Below, piece by piece: positions 26,599-34,212 of a stretch of DNA of 64,000 bases (within the stretch, counting starts at the first letter, position 1; each line of letters begins with the position of its first letter). Origin of the DNA: Shinella zoogloeoides (GTDB lineage Bacteria > Pseudomonadota > Alphaproteobacteria > Rhizobiales > Rhizobiaceae); the NCBI RefSeq assembly GCF_020883495.1, contig NZ_CP086610.1, forward strand, positions 1,903,501 through 1,967,500, read 5' to 3'. The position numbers and the translations under genes are program-made. The notes under the pieces are model-generated. The model saw only the letters and a program-made list of their open reading frames with translations, made no database searches and was not told where the DNA came from.

Positions 26599-27120
26599 TC
26601 ACGCGGCGGCATCGCGCAAAAGCACCTTCAGGCGCTTGCGGGCCTCGTGCACATGCCAGGAAATCGTCGTTTCGGCGCAGCCGAGCACCTCGGCCGCAGC
26701 GGCGTGGCTCAGGCCTTCACCATAGATGAGCAGCACGGCGTCGCGCTGCTTGTCGGGAAGCTGGCGCACGGCCTGCCAGAGGTCCTCGTTGTCGCCCTCC
26801 TGCGGGCCGCCTTCCAGCACGGCCCGCTCACGCAGATAGGCCGCATCGCGCCATTCGGCCCGGCGGCGCTTGCGCATCTGGTCGCGGGCGGCGTTCAGCG
26901 TCACGGTGTAAAGCCATGTGCCGAAGCGGCTCGCGCCCTTGAAGCCGCGAATGGCGGCGGCAAGGCGTATGCACACCTCCTGCGCCACGTCCTCGGCGTC
27001 CTGCCGGTCGCCGCACCATCGCCAGGCGACGGCGTGAATGAAATCATAGCGGCTTTCGACTAGCGCGGCGAATGCCTGCCGGTCCCCCAAAGCCGCTTTC
27101 TCGACGAGTTCTGTTTCCAC
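26599..27120 (-). CDS. ECF-type RNA polymerase sigma factor
   Basis: 173 residues. Region 2 (FAALVESRYDFIHAVAWRW, then DAEDVAQEVCIRLAAAI and the FGTWLYTVTLNAARDQ block) and region 4 (LPDKQRDAVLLIYGEGLSHAAAAEVL, then ISWHVHEARKRL) are clear. The linker between them is short, as in ECF factors. It is directly upstream of, and probably co-transcribed with, the vWA membrane protein. Upstream on the same strand is CAGACGTCTG (27151-27160), and its CGTCT could be part of a self-promoter -10 element, but this is a weak inference. Confidence 0.92.
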   Translation of the reverse strand: METELVEKAALGDRQAFAALVESRYDFIHAVAWRWCGDRQDAEDVAQEVCIRLAAAIRGFKGASRFGTWLYTVTLNAARDQMRKRRRAEWRDAAYLRERAVLEGGPQEGDNEDLWQAVRQLPDKQRDAVLLIYGEGLSHAAAAEVLGCAETTISWHVHEARKRLKVLLRDAAA

Positions 27121-27198
27121 GGGTCCATCCCGATTGCGTGCACTAACCCTTCAGACGTCTGCCGGGCGGCAATCCTTGGGCGGCAAACGAGATTTTTT

Positions 27199-27951
27199 TC
27201 ACCAGGGCAGTTTTTTCACGACAGCGATGATCGTGCCCATCACCGCATCGCGGTCATGCCGCCGGATTTCCGGCGCATAGAGGCTGGAAATACTACCGTC
27301 GAGGAAGAGCGCATTGTTGCATTGCAGCCGGTCGCGGAAGAGCGTCGCGAAGTCGTGGAAACGCACCGGAACATCGGAAATAGCGAAGGCGACGCGCCCA
27401 TCCGGCAGGATGCCGACGCCGTTGCGGATTTGCAGGCTGGTGGCATCCGGCAGGAAACGAGGATGGATCTTCCCGTCGATGACGAGCATCGGCCCGGATT
27501 GCGTTGCCGCGACGGGCGAAAGGCCGGCCTTGGCAAAAGCCTCCGTCTCCATCACGCCGGCCTTGCCCTCCGCTACCCAGAACACGCCATTCGGCTTCAT
27601 GAAGAAATTGCCGAAGGCATCGTCGTGATTGAGCGCGCCCGTCTCCTTGCCATCCTCCACCAGCAGCCCGACCGGCCCGTAGTCGTGGTGATACATGCCG
27701 CCATTCATGGCGAAGCTCATATGCTGCCCGTTGCGCAGAAGATGCGTGTTGAGCTGGTCGTAGGTCGCCCCCGCCGTGTCCAGCGTCCTCGCGCCGTAAA
27801 GCCGGATCGCGTCCTTCGCCGGATCGAAGGTGCAGACGGTATAACGGCCGGAAAGATGCTCGATCCCGGCGCATTTCGGCGGTTCGGCCATGGCGGTGCT
27901 CCGCAGGACAAGGATGAAAAACAAAAATGAAAGAGACAGGAATAACCGCAT
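27199..27951 (-). CDS. Secreted phosphodiester glycosidase family protein (NAGPA/DUF2233)
   Basis: 250 residues from the ATG at 27951, which begins a signal peptide (MRLFLSLSFLFFILVLRSTAMA, 22 residues). The mature part matches the NAGPA domain: FAMNGGMYHHDYGPVGLLVEDG, ATQSGPMLVIDGK, RNGVGILPDGRVAFAIS and the C-terminal NALFLDGSISSLY. Family members cleave N-acetylglucosamine phosphodiesters or related cell-envelope linkages, and the bacterial substrate is generally unknown. It lies 47 bases downstream of the ferredoxin-like gene on the same strand. Confidence 0.85.
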   Translation of the reverse strand: MRLFLSLSFLFFILVLRSTAMAEPPKCAGIEHLSGRYTVCTFDPAKDAIRLYGARTLDTAGATYDQLNTHLLRNGQHMSFAMNGGMYHHDYGPVGLLVEDGKETGALNHDDAFGNFFMKPNGVFWVAEGKAGVMETEAFAKAGLSPVAATQSGPMLVIDGKIHPRFLPDATSLQIRNGVGILPDGRVAFAISDVPVRFHDFATLFRDRLQCNNALFLDGSISSLYAPEIRRHDRDAVMGTIIAVVKKLPW

Positions 27952-27998
27952 GGGCCTTGGCTCCCCTCGCAATGCGGCGAATTTAGCGGTGATTCCCC

Positions 27999-28691
27999 TC
28001 AAAGCGACAGCGCCGCCATGTGGAAGCGCAGTTGCGCGTCGTCGTAGCGATAGGCGGCACCCACAGGACAGGCCGCGCGGGCGAGACAGCCGGAGAGCAT
28101 GCAGCCCGCCTGCCCCTCCTGCGTGCGCAGATGCGAGCGGCAGGCCGGCACGTCGAAGGCTCCCGCATGGACCGCGCCGGCGGGACAGGTGGTCAGGCAT
28201 GGTTTGTCGGGACAGTGGTCGCAGGGATGGGGTTTTGCCGCGAACCGTTCCTCCTCGATCCTCTCCACAAAACCCAGCGCGCCACGATAGCCATGCCAGA
28301 GGCCGTAAACGGGGTGGATGAGGATGCCGAGTGGCGAGGTCTTCAGGCCCTCCGCGCGCATGGCCCATTGCTGGAAGGGTTGCCAGGGCGGGTCGGAGGG
28401 AAACCAGACGGTGGCGTCCACCGCCGCAGCGACGGGATGGAGAACCGCTTTCGACCAGGTGTCCAGGGGATCGCTGCCGCCGCGATCCGGCTGCGTCTCG
28501 CGCCAGCGCGAGAAGGCGGGCCAGAGGGAGGAGCCGATATTGCCGATGAGCACGACGCTTCCGGCGGGGCGGCCGTCCGCCAGTTGCGGGGCGGTCTCGC
28601 CCTCGGCGAAATTCACGAAGCCACGCAAAAAAAGACCGTGCGGCTCGAGAGCCGCACGGATGTTGTTCGTATCGGGACGACGCGCCCTCAC
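27999..28691 (-). CDS. 4Fe-4S ferredoxin-like protein of the corrinoid module
   Basis: 230 residues. The C-terminal third carries a 4Fe-4S cluster pattern CDHCPDKPCLTTCP with further cysteines in FDVPACRSHL, GCMLSGC and RAACPVG, enough for one or two clusters. The first 120 residues (PHGLFLRG, VVLIGNIGSSLWPAF) resemble the epoxyqueuosine-reductase/cobalamin-related ferredoxin group, and family members are often found next to mttB genes. It may carry electrons for reactivation of oxidised corrinoid (inference). An intrinsic terminator structure lies inside its codons 11-22, which is unusual. Confidence 0.72.
   Translation of the reverse strand: MRARRPDTNNIRAALEPHGLFLRGFVNFAEGETAPQLADGRPAGSVVLIGNIGSSLWPAFSRWRETQPDRGGSDPLDTWSKAVLHPVAAAVDATVWFPSDPPWQPFQQWAMRAEGLKTSPLGILIHPVYGLWHGYRGALGFVERIEEERFAAKPHPCDHCPDKPCLTTCPAGAVHAGAFDVPACRSHLRTQEGQAGCMLSGCLARAACPVGAAYRYDDAQLRFHMAALSL
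28627..28659 (-). terminator. Intrinsic terminator inside the 5' end of the ferredoxin-like gene
   Basis: CCGTGCGGCTC (28636-28646) and GAGCCGCACGG (28649-28659) are perfect complements, and on the minus strand the stem is followed by TCTTTTTTTG. This is as strong as any terminator in the window. It lies 140 bases after the mttB stop but 32 bases inside the ferredoxin-like CDS, so it could end the mttB transcript or act as an attenuator. Confidence 0.8.
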
Positions 28692-28798
28692 CGGGTCACG
28701 TCTCCCTTGAGCTCGTAGTGGGGACGCCAGACGTCTTTCTGGATCATGTCCGCCACCCGCGTCGCTCCGCCTTGCTCCCTGGCGCGATCGGGACCCTT

Positions 28799-30370
28799 TC
28801 AGGTAAAGGCGTCCGGCATCGATTCCTTGCGCTTGGCAACGTATTCGAGCAGCGCATCGTCGATCGACGGATCGAGATACGGCGCCTCATAGTGCTCCAG
28901 CCAGGTGCGGCAGAGCGCGTTGGCGCGCTCCTCGATGCGCTTCTGGCCTTCGATCTCCCACTGCTCGAACGAGTTGTTGTCGGCGAGCGGCGAGCGGTAG
29001 AAGGCGCTCTGGAAGTTGGCCTGGGTATGGGCGCAGCCGAGATAGTGGCTGCCCGGGCCGACTTCGCGGATGGCGTCGAGCGCCTGCGCAGTCTCCGAAA
29101 GGTCGATGCCTTCGGCGAACTTTTGCTGCATGCCGAGCTGGTCTTGGTCGATCATGAACTTCTCGTAGGAGGCGACGAGGCCGCCTTCGAGCCAGCCGGC
29201 CGCGTGCAGCACGAAATTCGTGCCGGCGAGCAGCGTCATGTTCAGCGTGTTGGCCGATTCGTGGGCCGCCTGCGCATCCGGAATCTTCGAGCCGCAGAGC
29301 GAGCCGCCCGTACGGAACGGCAGGCCAAGGCGGCGGGCGAGCTGCGCCGCGCCGTAGGAGACGAGCGACGGCTCCGGCGAACCGAAGGTCGGCGCGCCCG
29401 ACTGCATGGAGATCGAGGCGGCGAAGGTGCCGAACAGCACCGGCGCACCCTTGCGGATGAGCTGGGTGAAGGACGCGCCGGCGAGAACCTCGGCAAGAAT
29501 CTGCGTCAGCGTGCCGGCGACCGTGACCGGGCTCATGGCGCCCGACAGGATGAACGGCGAGACGACGCAGGCCTGATTATGACGGGCATAGACCTTCAGC
29601 GCGCCCACCATGGTCTCGTCGAAGACCATCGGCGAATTGGCGTTGATGAGGTTGAGCGTGACCGTGTTCTTCTCGACGAAATCGTCGCCGAAGACGAGCT
29701 TGGCCATGGCGATCGTGTCTTCCGCGCGTTCCGGCGCGGTGACCGAGCCCATGAACGGCTTGTCGGAATATTTGATATGGCTGTAGACCATGTCCAGGTG
29801 ACGCTTGTTCACCGGAACGTCCACCGGCTCGCAGACCGTGCCGCCGGAGGAATGCATGGACGGCGCCATATAGGCGAGCTTCACGAAATTGCGGAAGTCC
29901 TCGATGGTCGCATAGCGGCGATTGCCGTCGAGGTCGCGCACGAAGGGCGGGCCATAGACCGGCGCGAAGACGGTGGCCTTGCCGCCGATATGCGCGTTGC
30001 GCTCGGCGTTGCGGGCATGCCAGGTGAAATCGGACGGAGCGGTCTTCAGAAGCTCACGGCACAGGCCCTTGGGAAAATGCACGCGCTCGCCGCGCACATC
30101 CGCGCCGGCATCCTTCCAGAGCGCCAGGGCTTCCGGGTCGTCGCGGAATTCGATGCCGATCTCCTCCAGCACGCGGTCGGCATTGCGCTCGATCAGCGAC
30201 AGGCCTTCCTCGTCGAGAACCTCGTATTCCTTCACCTTGCGGGTGATGTAGGGCAGCGACGGGCCGGGACCGCCCCCCGTGCGCGATGCGCGCCGTGCGG
30301 CCGCGCCGCGTCCCTCGCGCGAACGGCGTCCGCCGCCCTCGCCTGCTGCCTGCTGGATGTCCTCGCTCAT
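28799..30370 (-). CDS. MttB-family corrinoid-dependent methyltransferase without pyrrolysine
   Basis: 523 residues of the trimethylamine methyltransferase (MttB) superfamily. The frame is continuous, so unlike archaeal MttB there is no in-frame amber codon for pyrrolysine. Such non-Pyl members include MtgB, MtpB, MtcB and MtyB, which demethylate glycine betaine, proline betaine, carnitine and gamma-butyrobetaine. The body shows VFAPVYGPPFVRDL, MHSSGGTVCEPVDVP, GSVTAPERAEDTI and LHAAGWLEGGLVASYEKF. The first 35 residues are an unusual Gly/Arg/Ala-rich tail (EGGGRRSREGRGAAARR). It is divergent from the corrinoid-protein gene. The substrate is unknown, with a quaternary amine the best guess. Confidence 0.9.
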   Translation of the reverse strand: MSEDIQQAAGEGGGRRSREGRGAAARRASRTGGGPGPSLPYITRKVKEYEVLDEEGLSLIERNADRVLEEIGIEFRDDPEALALWKDAGADVRGERVHFPKGLCRELLKTAPSDFTWHARNAERNAHIGGKATVFAPVYGPPFVRDLDGNRRYATIEDFRNFVKLAYMAPSMHSSGGTVCEPVDVPVNKRHLDMVYSHIKYSDKPFMGSVTAPERAEDTIAMAKLVFGDDFVEKNTVTLNLINANSPMVFDETMVGALKVYARHNQACVVSPFILSGAMSPVTVAGTLTQILAEVLAGASFTQLIRKGAPVLFGTFAASISMQSGAPTFGSPEPSLVSYGAAQLARRLGLPFRTGGSLCGSKIPDAQAAHESANTLNMTLLAGTNFVLHAAGWLEGGLVASYEKFMIDQDQLGMQQKFAEGIDLSETAQALDAIREVGPGSHYLGCAHTQANFQSAFYRSPLADNNSFEQWEIEGQKRIEERANALCRTWLEHYEAPYLDPSIDDALLEYVAKRKESMPDAFT

Positions 30371-30735
30371 GATCCGTCTTTCCTTGTGCTGCCCGGCCTT
30401 GTACTTCCGGCCTTGTTCTTCCAGCGCCTGAATGCGCCTCCTGCCCTATGCTAGCAAGCCCCGGGTGGAGGGCGGTTCTCAATGCGCCAAGCCGTGGCGC
30501 ACGCTGGATATCGATGTCGCGGAGACTATAGCGGGTTTGCGACGGCGCGCGTAGCGGCATCGTCGCGTTTGCACTGTCAATTCACGGCTTTACGGAGTAT
30601 TGAGGAAACAAGTGTTCGGCGGGTCGCTTTTCGCTGTATGCGACGTCGCTTTCAAAATCAGGTGCGCGCGGGAGGAAGGATATTCCTTTACGACGAGCCT
30701 GCCGACCGCAGAGCCAATGGAGACGAGGAACCAAC
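30371..30735. promoter_or_regulatory. Divergent control region between mttB-like and mttC-like genes
   Basis: 365 bases without a gene. GTCGCTTT occurs twice in direct orientation at 30623-30630 and 30645-30652 (22-base period), the layout of AraC-family half-sites. Further left, TGTCGC (30515-30520), TTTGCGACG (30536-30544) and CGTCGCGTTTGC (30561-30572) are related sequences in both orientations. These resemble the GTCGCAA repeats before the GlxA-type regulator at 41.8 kb. A ribosome site (GGAGACGAGGAA, 30719-30730) precedes the mttC-like ATG. Confidence 0.5.
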
Positions 30736-31431
30736 ATGTCTGACGACGAAATCATTCTCGCCGATCTCTCCGACGAAGAGCTTGTGCAGCAGATGCACGA
30801 CGACCTCTACGACGGCCTCAAGGAGGAGATCGAAGAGGGCACGAACATCCTGCTCGAACGCGGCTGGGCTCCCTATGACGTGCTGACCCAGGCGCTCGTC
30901 GAAGGCATGCGCATCGTCGGCGTCGACTTCCGCGACGGCATCCTCTTCGTTCCGGAAGTGCTGCTTTCGGCCAATGCCATGAAGGCCGGCATGTCGATCC
31001 TGCGTCCGCTGCTCGCCGCCACCGGCGCGCCGAAGCAGGGCAAGATGGTCATCGGCACCGTCAAGGGCGACATCCACGACATCGGCAAGAACCTCGTCGG
31101 CATGATGATGGAAGGCGCGGGCTTCGACGTCATCGACCTCGGCATCAACAACCCGGTCGAAAACTACCTCGAAGCCATCGAGCGCGAGCAGCCGGATATC
31201 CTCGGCATGTCCGCCCTGCTGACCACCACCATGCCCTACATGAAGGTCGTCATCGACACGATGAAGGAAAAGGGCCTGCGCGACGACTACGTCGTTCTCG
31301 TCGGCGGCGCGCCGCTGAACGAGGAATTCGGCAAGGCCGTCGGTGCGGACGCCTATTGCCGCGACGCGGCCGTCGCCGTTGAAACGGCCAAGGAATTCAT
31401 GAAGCGCAAGCACAACATGCTTGCAGGCTGA
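30736..31431 (+). CDS. MttC/MtgC-like methyltransferase corrinoid protein
   Basis: 231 residues. The N-terminal B12-binding-2 helical cap domain (about 10-98) includes VLTQALVEGMRIVGVDF and FVPEVLLSANAMKAG. The Rossmann-like cobalamin domain (about 102-225) has DIHDIGKN at 112-119, with His114 as the lower axial ligand in the base-off/His-on mode. GMSALLTTTMPYM and VLVGGAPLN complete the fold. It accepts a methyl group on Co(I) from the MttB-family enzyme and passes it to the methyl-THF methyltransferase encoded at 35.4 kb. It is the first gene of the plus-strand module and is separated from the next plus-strand gene by an opposing small lipoprotein gene. Confidence 0.95.
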   Translation: MSDDEIILADLSDEELVQQMHDDLYDGLKEEIEEGTNILLERGWAPYDVLTQALVEGMRIVGVDFRDGILFVPEVLLSANAMKAGMSILRPLLAATGAPKQGKMVIGTVKGDIHDIGKNLVGMMMEGAGFDVIDLGINNPVENYLEAIEREQPDILGMSALLTTTMPYMKVVIDTMKEKGLRDDYVVLVGGAPLNEEFGKAVGADAYCRDAAVAVETAKEFMKRKHNMLAG

Positions 31432-31522
31432 CAAACGAATAGGGCGGCGCCGGTCTTGAATCGGCGCCACCCTGCAATGATCTATCAGGTAGCCGCGCCC
31501 GAAGGCGCTGGCCCCGGCCGCA

Positions 31523-31681
31523 TCAGTTGGCGGCGCGTGCGATGTTGTTGCCGGCATCCTTCGTCGCGTCGACGGCGTTGGCCGTATCCCGGCCCAGGCC
31601 GCGAATGGTGTTGCCGCAGGCGCTGAGCATGATCAGCGCGGTGAGTACGATACCGAAACGGGCGAGATGTTTCGCGGTCAT
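31523..31681 (-). CDS. Entericidin-like small lipoprotein
   Basis: 52 residues encoded opposite to the surrounding module. It starts MTAKHLARFGIVLTALIML, and LSAC is a lipobox with the lipidated Cys at position 22. The mature peptide (GNTIRGLGRDTANAVDATKDA) follows the entericidin EcnA/B pattern common in alphaproteobacteria. It should be a small envelope lipoprotein linked to stress. Its ATG lies 14 bases from the divergent DUF1638 gene, so their promoters must overlap. It appears to be an unrelated insertion into the corrinoid module. Confidence 0.82.
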   Translation of the reverse strand: MTAKHLARFGIVLTALIMLSACGNTIRGLGRDTANAVDATKDAGNNIARAAN

Positions 31682-31695
31682 GGCAGGGTCTCCTC

Positions 31696-32337
31696 ATGAA
31701 TCACTTCGAATCGAAAGTTAGACCAGCAAAGCCGGAAGGGGAACGTACCCCCCCTGAAAAATTACGGGTGATCGCCTGCGGCGCCATCGCCCGCGAAGTC
31801 CTCGCCATCCGGGATGCGAACGGTCTCGACCATATCGACCTGCAATGTCTTCCCGCCATCTGGCACGCCCATCCGGAAAAGATCGCCCCCGGCGTGGAAC
31901 AGGCGATCGGGGAGGCCCGGGCCGAAGGCTTTTCGCGCATCTTCGTCGGCTATGCCGATTGCGGCACCGGCGGACTGCTCGACAAGGTCTGCGAGCGCGA
32001 GGGCGTCGAGCGCATCGCCGGCCCGCACTGTTATTCCTTCTTCGCCGGCAACGAAGCCTTCGCGGCCAAGGACGACGACGTGACGTCCTTCTTCCTTACC
32101 GACTTCCTCGCCCGCCAGTTCCGCTCCTTCGTCATCGAGCCGCTCGGCCTCGACCGGCATCCGCAGTTGAAGGAGATGTATTTCGGCAATTACCGCAAGG
32201 TCGTCTACCTCTCGCAGATCGAGGACGAGGCCCTGCAGCAGAAGGCGAAGGAAGCCGCAGACTATCTCGGCCTCGCCTACGAATACCGCTTCACCGGCTA
32301 TGGCGACCTGACGGGCGAACTGCTGCGGGCGCGTTAG
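31696..32337 (+). CDS. DUF1638 protein of the corrinoid methyltransferase module
   Basis: 213 residues. DUF1638 blocks include LRVIACGAIAREVLAI, GYADCGTGGLLDKVCE, GPHCYSFFAGNEAF and FFLTDFLARQFRSF. The conserved cysteines in ACGA, ADCGTGG, HCYSF and VCERE suggest a metal or cobalamin-related role. The family is recurrently encoded beside MttB and corrinoid proteins, but no biochemical function is established that I know of. The first 25 residues are a charged extension. It is divergent from the entericidin-like gene. Confidence 0.85.
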   Translation: MNHFESKVRPAKPEGERTPPEKLRVIACGAIAREVLAIRDANGLDHIDLQCLPAIWHAHPEKIAPGVEQAIGEARAEGFSRIFVGYADCGTGGLLDKVCEREGVERIAGPHCYSFFAGNEAFAAKDDDVTSFFLTDFLARQFRSFVIEPLGLDRHPQLKEMYFGNYRKVVYLSQIEDEALQQKAKEAADYLGLAYEYRFTGYGDLTGELLRAR

Positions 32338-32434
32338 CCAATCCTTAGCCCTGCCTTGCAAATCCGGGGCGACGGTTACCGCTTCCTAAGCCATGTCCAC
32401 GATGATGCGCGCCAAAGACCGGGCGAGGCATGAC

Positions 32435-33217
32435 ATGACGGAACGCGAGACGCGAATGGAAACGGTGGCGATGCTGATCCAGCCCGGCACCAACCCCGAA
32501 ATCGTCGTCAACGCCGTCAGGGCGGCCTTCCCGAATCTCGTGGTGATCGAGGAACAGCCCGAATCGAAGGCGCTCTTCATCCGGCGACGCGCCAGGAAAC
32601 TCGGCTGGGTGCAGGCGCTGGGACAGCTCGCGACCATGGTCGTCTCCAGATACGGCAAGCGCTTCACCGCCGCCCGCGCTGCCGAAATCCTCGAAGAATT
32701 CGGCGCAAATCCTCAAATCGACTCGACAATCCGTCGGATCGCCGTTCCCTCCGCCAACAGCCCGGATTTCCTGAAGGTGCTCGACGGCGTTCGCCCGGCA
32801 GCGCTGCTTCTCGTCAGCACCCGCATGCTGAAGGCCGAAACGCTCGCCGCCATCCCCTGCCCCGTCCTCAACCTGCATGCCGGCATCAACCCGCAATATC
32901 GCGGCCTGCAGGGCGGCTACTGGTCGCGCGTCATGGCCGACGAGGCGAACTTCGGCGCGACCGTGCATCTCGTCGATGCGGGCGTGGATACCGGCGGCGT
33001 GCTCTACCAGCATCGCCTCGAACCGTCCAAACGCGACACGATGCACACCTATCCGCTGCTCCAGACGGCGGCGGCGACCGGCATCGTCGTCGCGGCGCTG
33101 CGCGATGCGGTTTGCGGTGACCTCAAGCCTTTGAAAATAGCGGCGCCCTCGCGGCAATGGTATCATCCGCCGATCTGGACCTGGCTCTGGAACGGCGTGA
33201 CCCGCGGCATCTGGTAA
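32435..33217 (+). CDS. Formyltransferase-family protein
   Basis: 260 residues from the ATG at 32435, which has GAGG seven bases upstream. An in-frame ATG at 32393 lacks a ribosome site. The C-terminal half matches the formyl_trans_N fold: PVLNLHAGINPQYRGLQGG carries the Asn-His pair and PxYRG loop, and VHLVDAGVDTGGVLYQ the catalytic Asp. The N-terminal half (LGQLATMVVSRYGKR) is less typical and the protein is shorter than Fmt. It could use formyl-THF or transfer formyl groups from one-carbon units made by this module, but its acceptor is unknown. Confidence 0.75.
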   Translation: MTERETRMETVAMLIQPGTNPEIVVNAVRAAFPNLVVIEEQPESKALFIRRRARKLGWVQALGQLATMVVSRYGKRFTAARAAEILEEFGANPQIDSTIRRIAVPSANSPDFLKVLDGVRPAALLLVSTRMLKAETLAAIPCPVLNLHAGINPQYRGLQGGYWSRVMADEANFGATVHLVDAGVDTGGVLYQHRLEPSKRDTMHTYPLLQTAAATGIVVAALRDAVCGDLKPLKIAAPSRQWYHPPIWTWLWNGVTRGIW

Positions 33218-33326
33218 AACTTCTGGATAGCGAAATCCCGCGTCGCTTTTGAGCATGGGGCAGTCGTGGCGAGTGCAGCCCGCGACGCGGCCACGAAGCA
33301 TTGTCATTGCGAGGAGACCTTTTCAC

Positions 33327-33629
33327 ATGGCAGACCGCATCATCGTCTACTGGCGCGACATCCCCGCCCAGGTCATCATCAAGAAGGGCCGCACGAACGC
33401 CAAGCGGGAGCTGTCGCTGCGCTTCACCGAGGCGATCGACATGTGCGCCATGCGCACCGGCGCCGCCGAGACGGACGACTACCTCGCCGAATGGCGCAAG
33501 GCCGATCCGGTCCCGGTTTCCGACGATCTCGAAGCCGAGGCCGACAAGGCCGCCGCCGAGCTGGAAGCCGCCTATGACCGCGAGCGCCTCGTCGCCCTCG
33601 TCAAGGCCGGAGGCCGCGACAATGGCTGA
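33327..33629 (+). CDS. Small 'virulence factor' family protein (PF13769-like)
   Basis: 100 residues starting MADRIIVYWRDIPAQVIIKKG, with a tail rich in Ala/Glu (EAEADKAAAELEAAYDRER). It resembles the short proteins annotated as virulence factor that are often encoded directly before the MetV-like and MetF-like genes of alphaproteobacterial corrinoid modules. The name does not reflect a demonstrated function. Its stop overlaps the next start by 8 bases, so it is translationally coupled to the MetV-like protein and may be a partner of it (inference). Confidence 0.72.
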   Translation: MADRIIVYWRDIPAQVIIKKGRTNAKRELSLRFTEAIDMCAMRTGAAETDDYLAEWRKADPVPVSDDLEAEADKAAAELEAAYDRERLVALVKAGGRDNG

Positions 33630-34209
33630 CGCCGTCCAGAAGCCCGGTAATGCCGCGCCCGCCAAGAAGGCCGCCACCGGCGCCTTCACCCCGGCCGGCG
33701 TCTCCCCGAGCCGCCGCTCGCGCCACAAATACACGATCCGCCTGTGGGCCGTGCGCAACTCGCGCTTCTTCGAGTGGTTCTACAACCGCTTCGCCCAAGG
33801 CTTCCTGCTGCTGCACCCGGTCTGGAAGCTCTTCGGCTACCAGCGCGTGGAGCGACCGATCACCTTCGTCGAGCGCCATGTGAAGGGTTTCCTCTTCGAC
33901 TGTCGCATGTGCGGCCAGTGCGCTCTGTCCTCCACGGGCATGTCCTGCCCGATGAACTGTCCCAAGCAGCTTCGCAACGGTCCCTGCGGCGGCGTGCGCG
34001 CCAACGGCAATTGCGAAGTGGAGCCGGACATGCCCTGCGTCTGGGTACAGGCATGGAAGGGCTCGCAGAACATGGCGAACGGGAATGCCATCATGAACGT
34101 GCAGAAGCCGGTGAACCAGTCGCTGCGTGAAACCTCCTCCTGGCTGCGCGTGACGGCCGAAGCCGCCGCTGCCCGGGAAGCCGACGCCTCCGCCGGAAAG
34201 GACGCCTGA
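33622..34209 (+). CDS. MetV-like methylenetetrahydrofolate reductase C-terminal-domain protein
   Basis: 195 residues from the ATG at 33622, out of frame with and overlapping the preceding gene by 8 bases. The core has eight cysteines at about 94, 97, 100, 109, 113, 122, 131 and 139 (DCRMCGQC, SCPMNCP, GPCGG, NCEVEPDMPC), the MTHFR_C (PF12225) pattern, and would bind zinc and/or Fe-S. In acetogens MetV is the partner of MetF in methylene-THF reductase. The MetF-like gene follows 3 bases after the stop. The pair could run in the oxidative direction here, from methyl-THF to methylene-THF (inference). Confidence 0.85.
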   Translation: MADAVQKPGNAAPAKKAATGAFTPAGVSPSRRSRHKYTIRLWAVRNSRFFEWFYNRFAQGFLLLHPVWKLFGYQRVERPITFVERHVKGFLFDCRMCGQCALSSTGMSCPMNCPKQLRNGPCGGVRANGNCEVEPDMPCVWVQAWKGSQNMANGNAIMNVQKPVNQSLRETSSWLRVTAEAAAAREADASAGKDA

Positions 34210-34212
34210 GCC

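Noticed and set aside
28799..30370. Pyrrolysine codon in the MttB-family gene
   Set aside because: The 523-codon frame has no in-frame TAG, so the enzyme belongs to the non-Pyl group.
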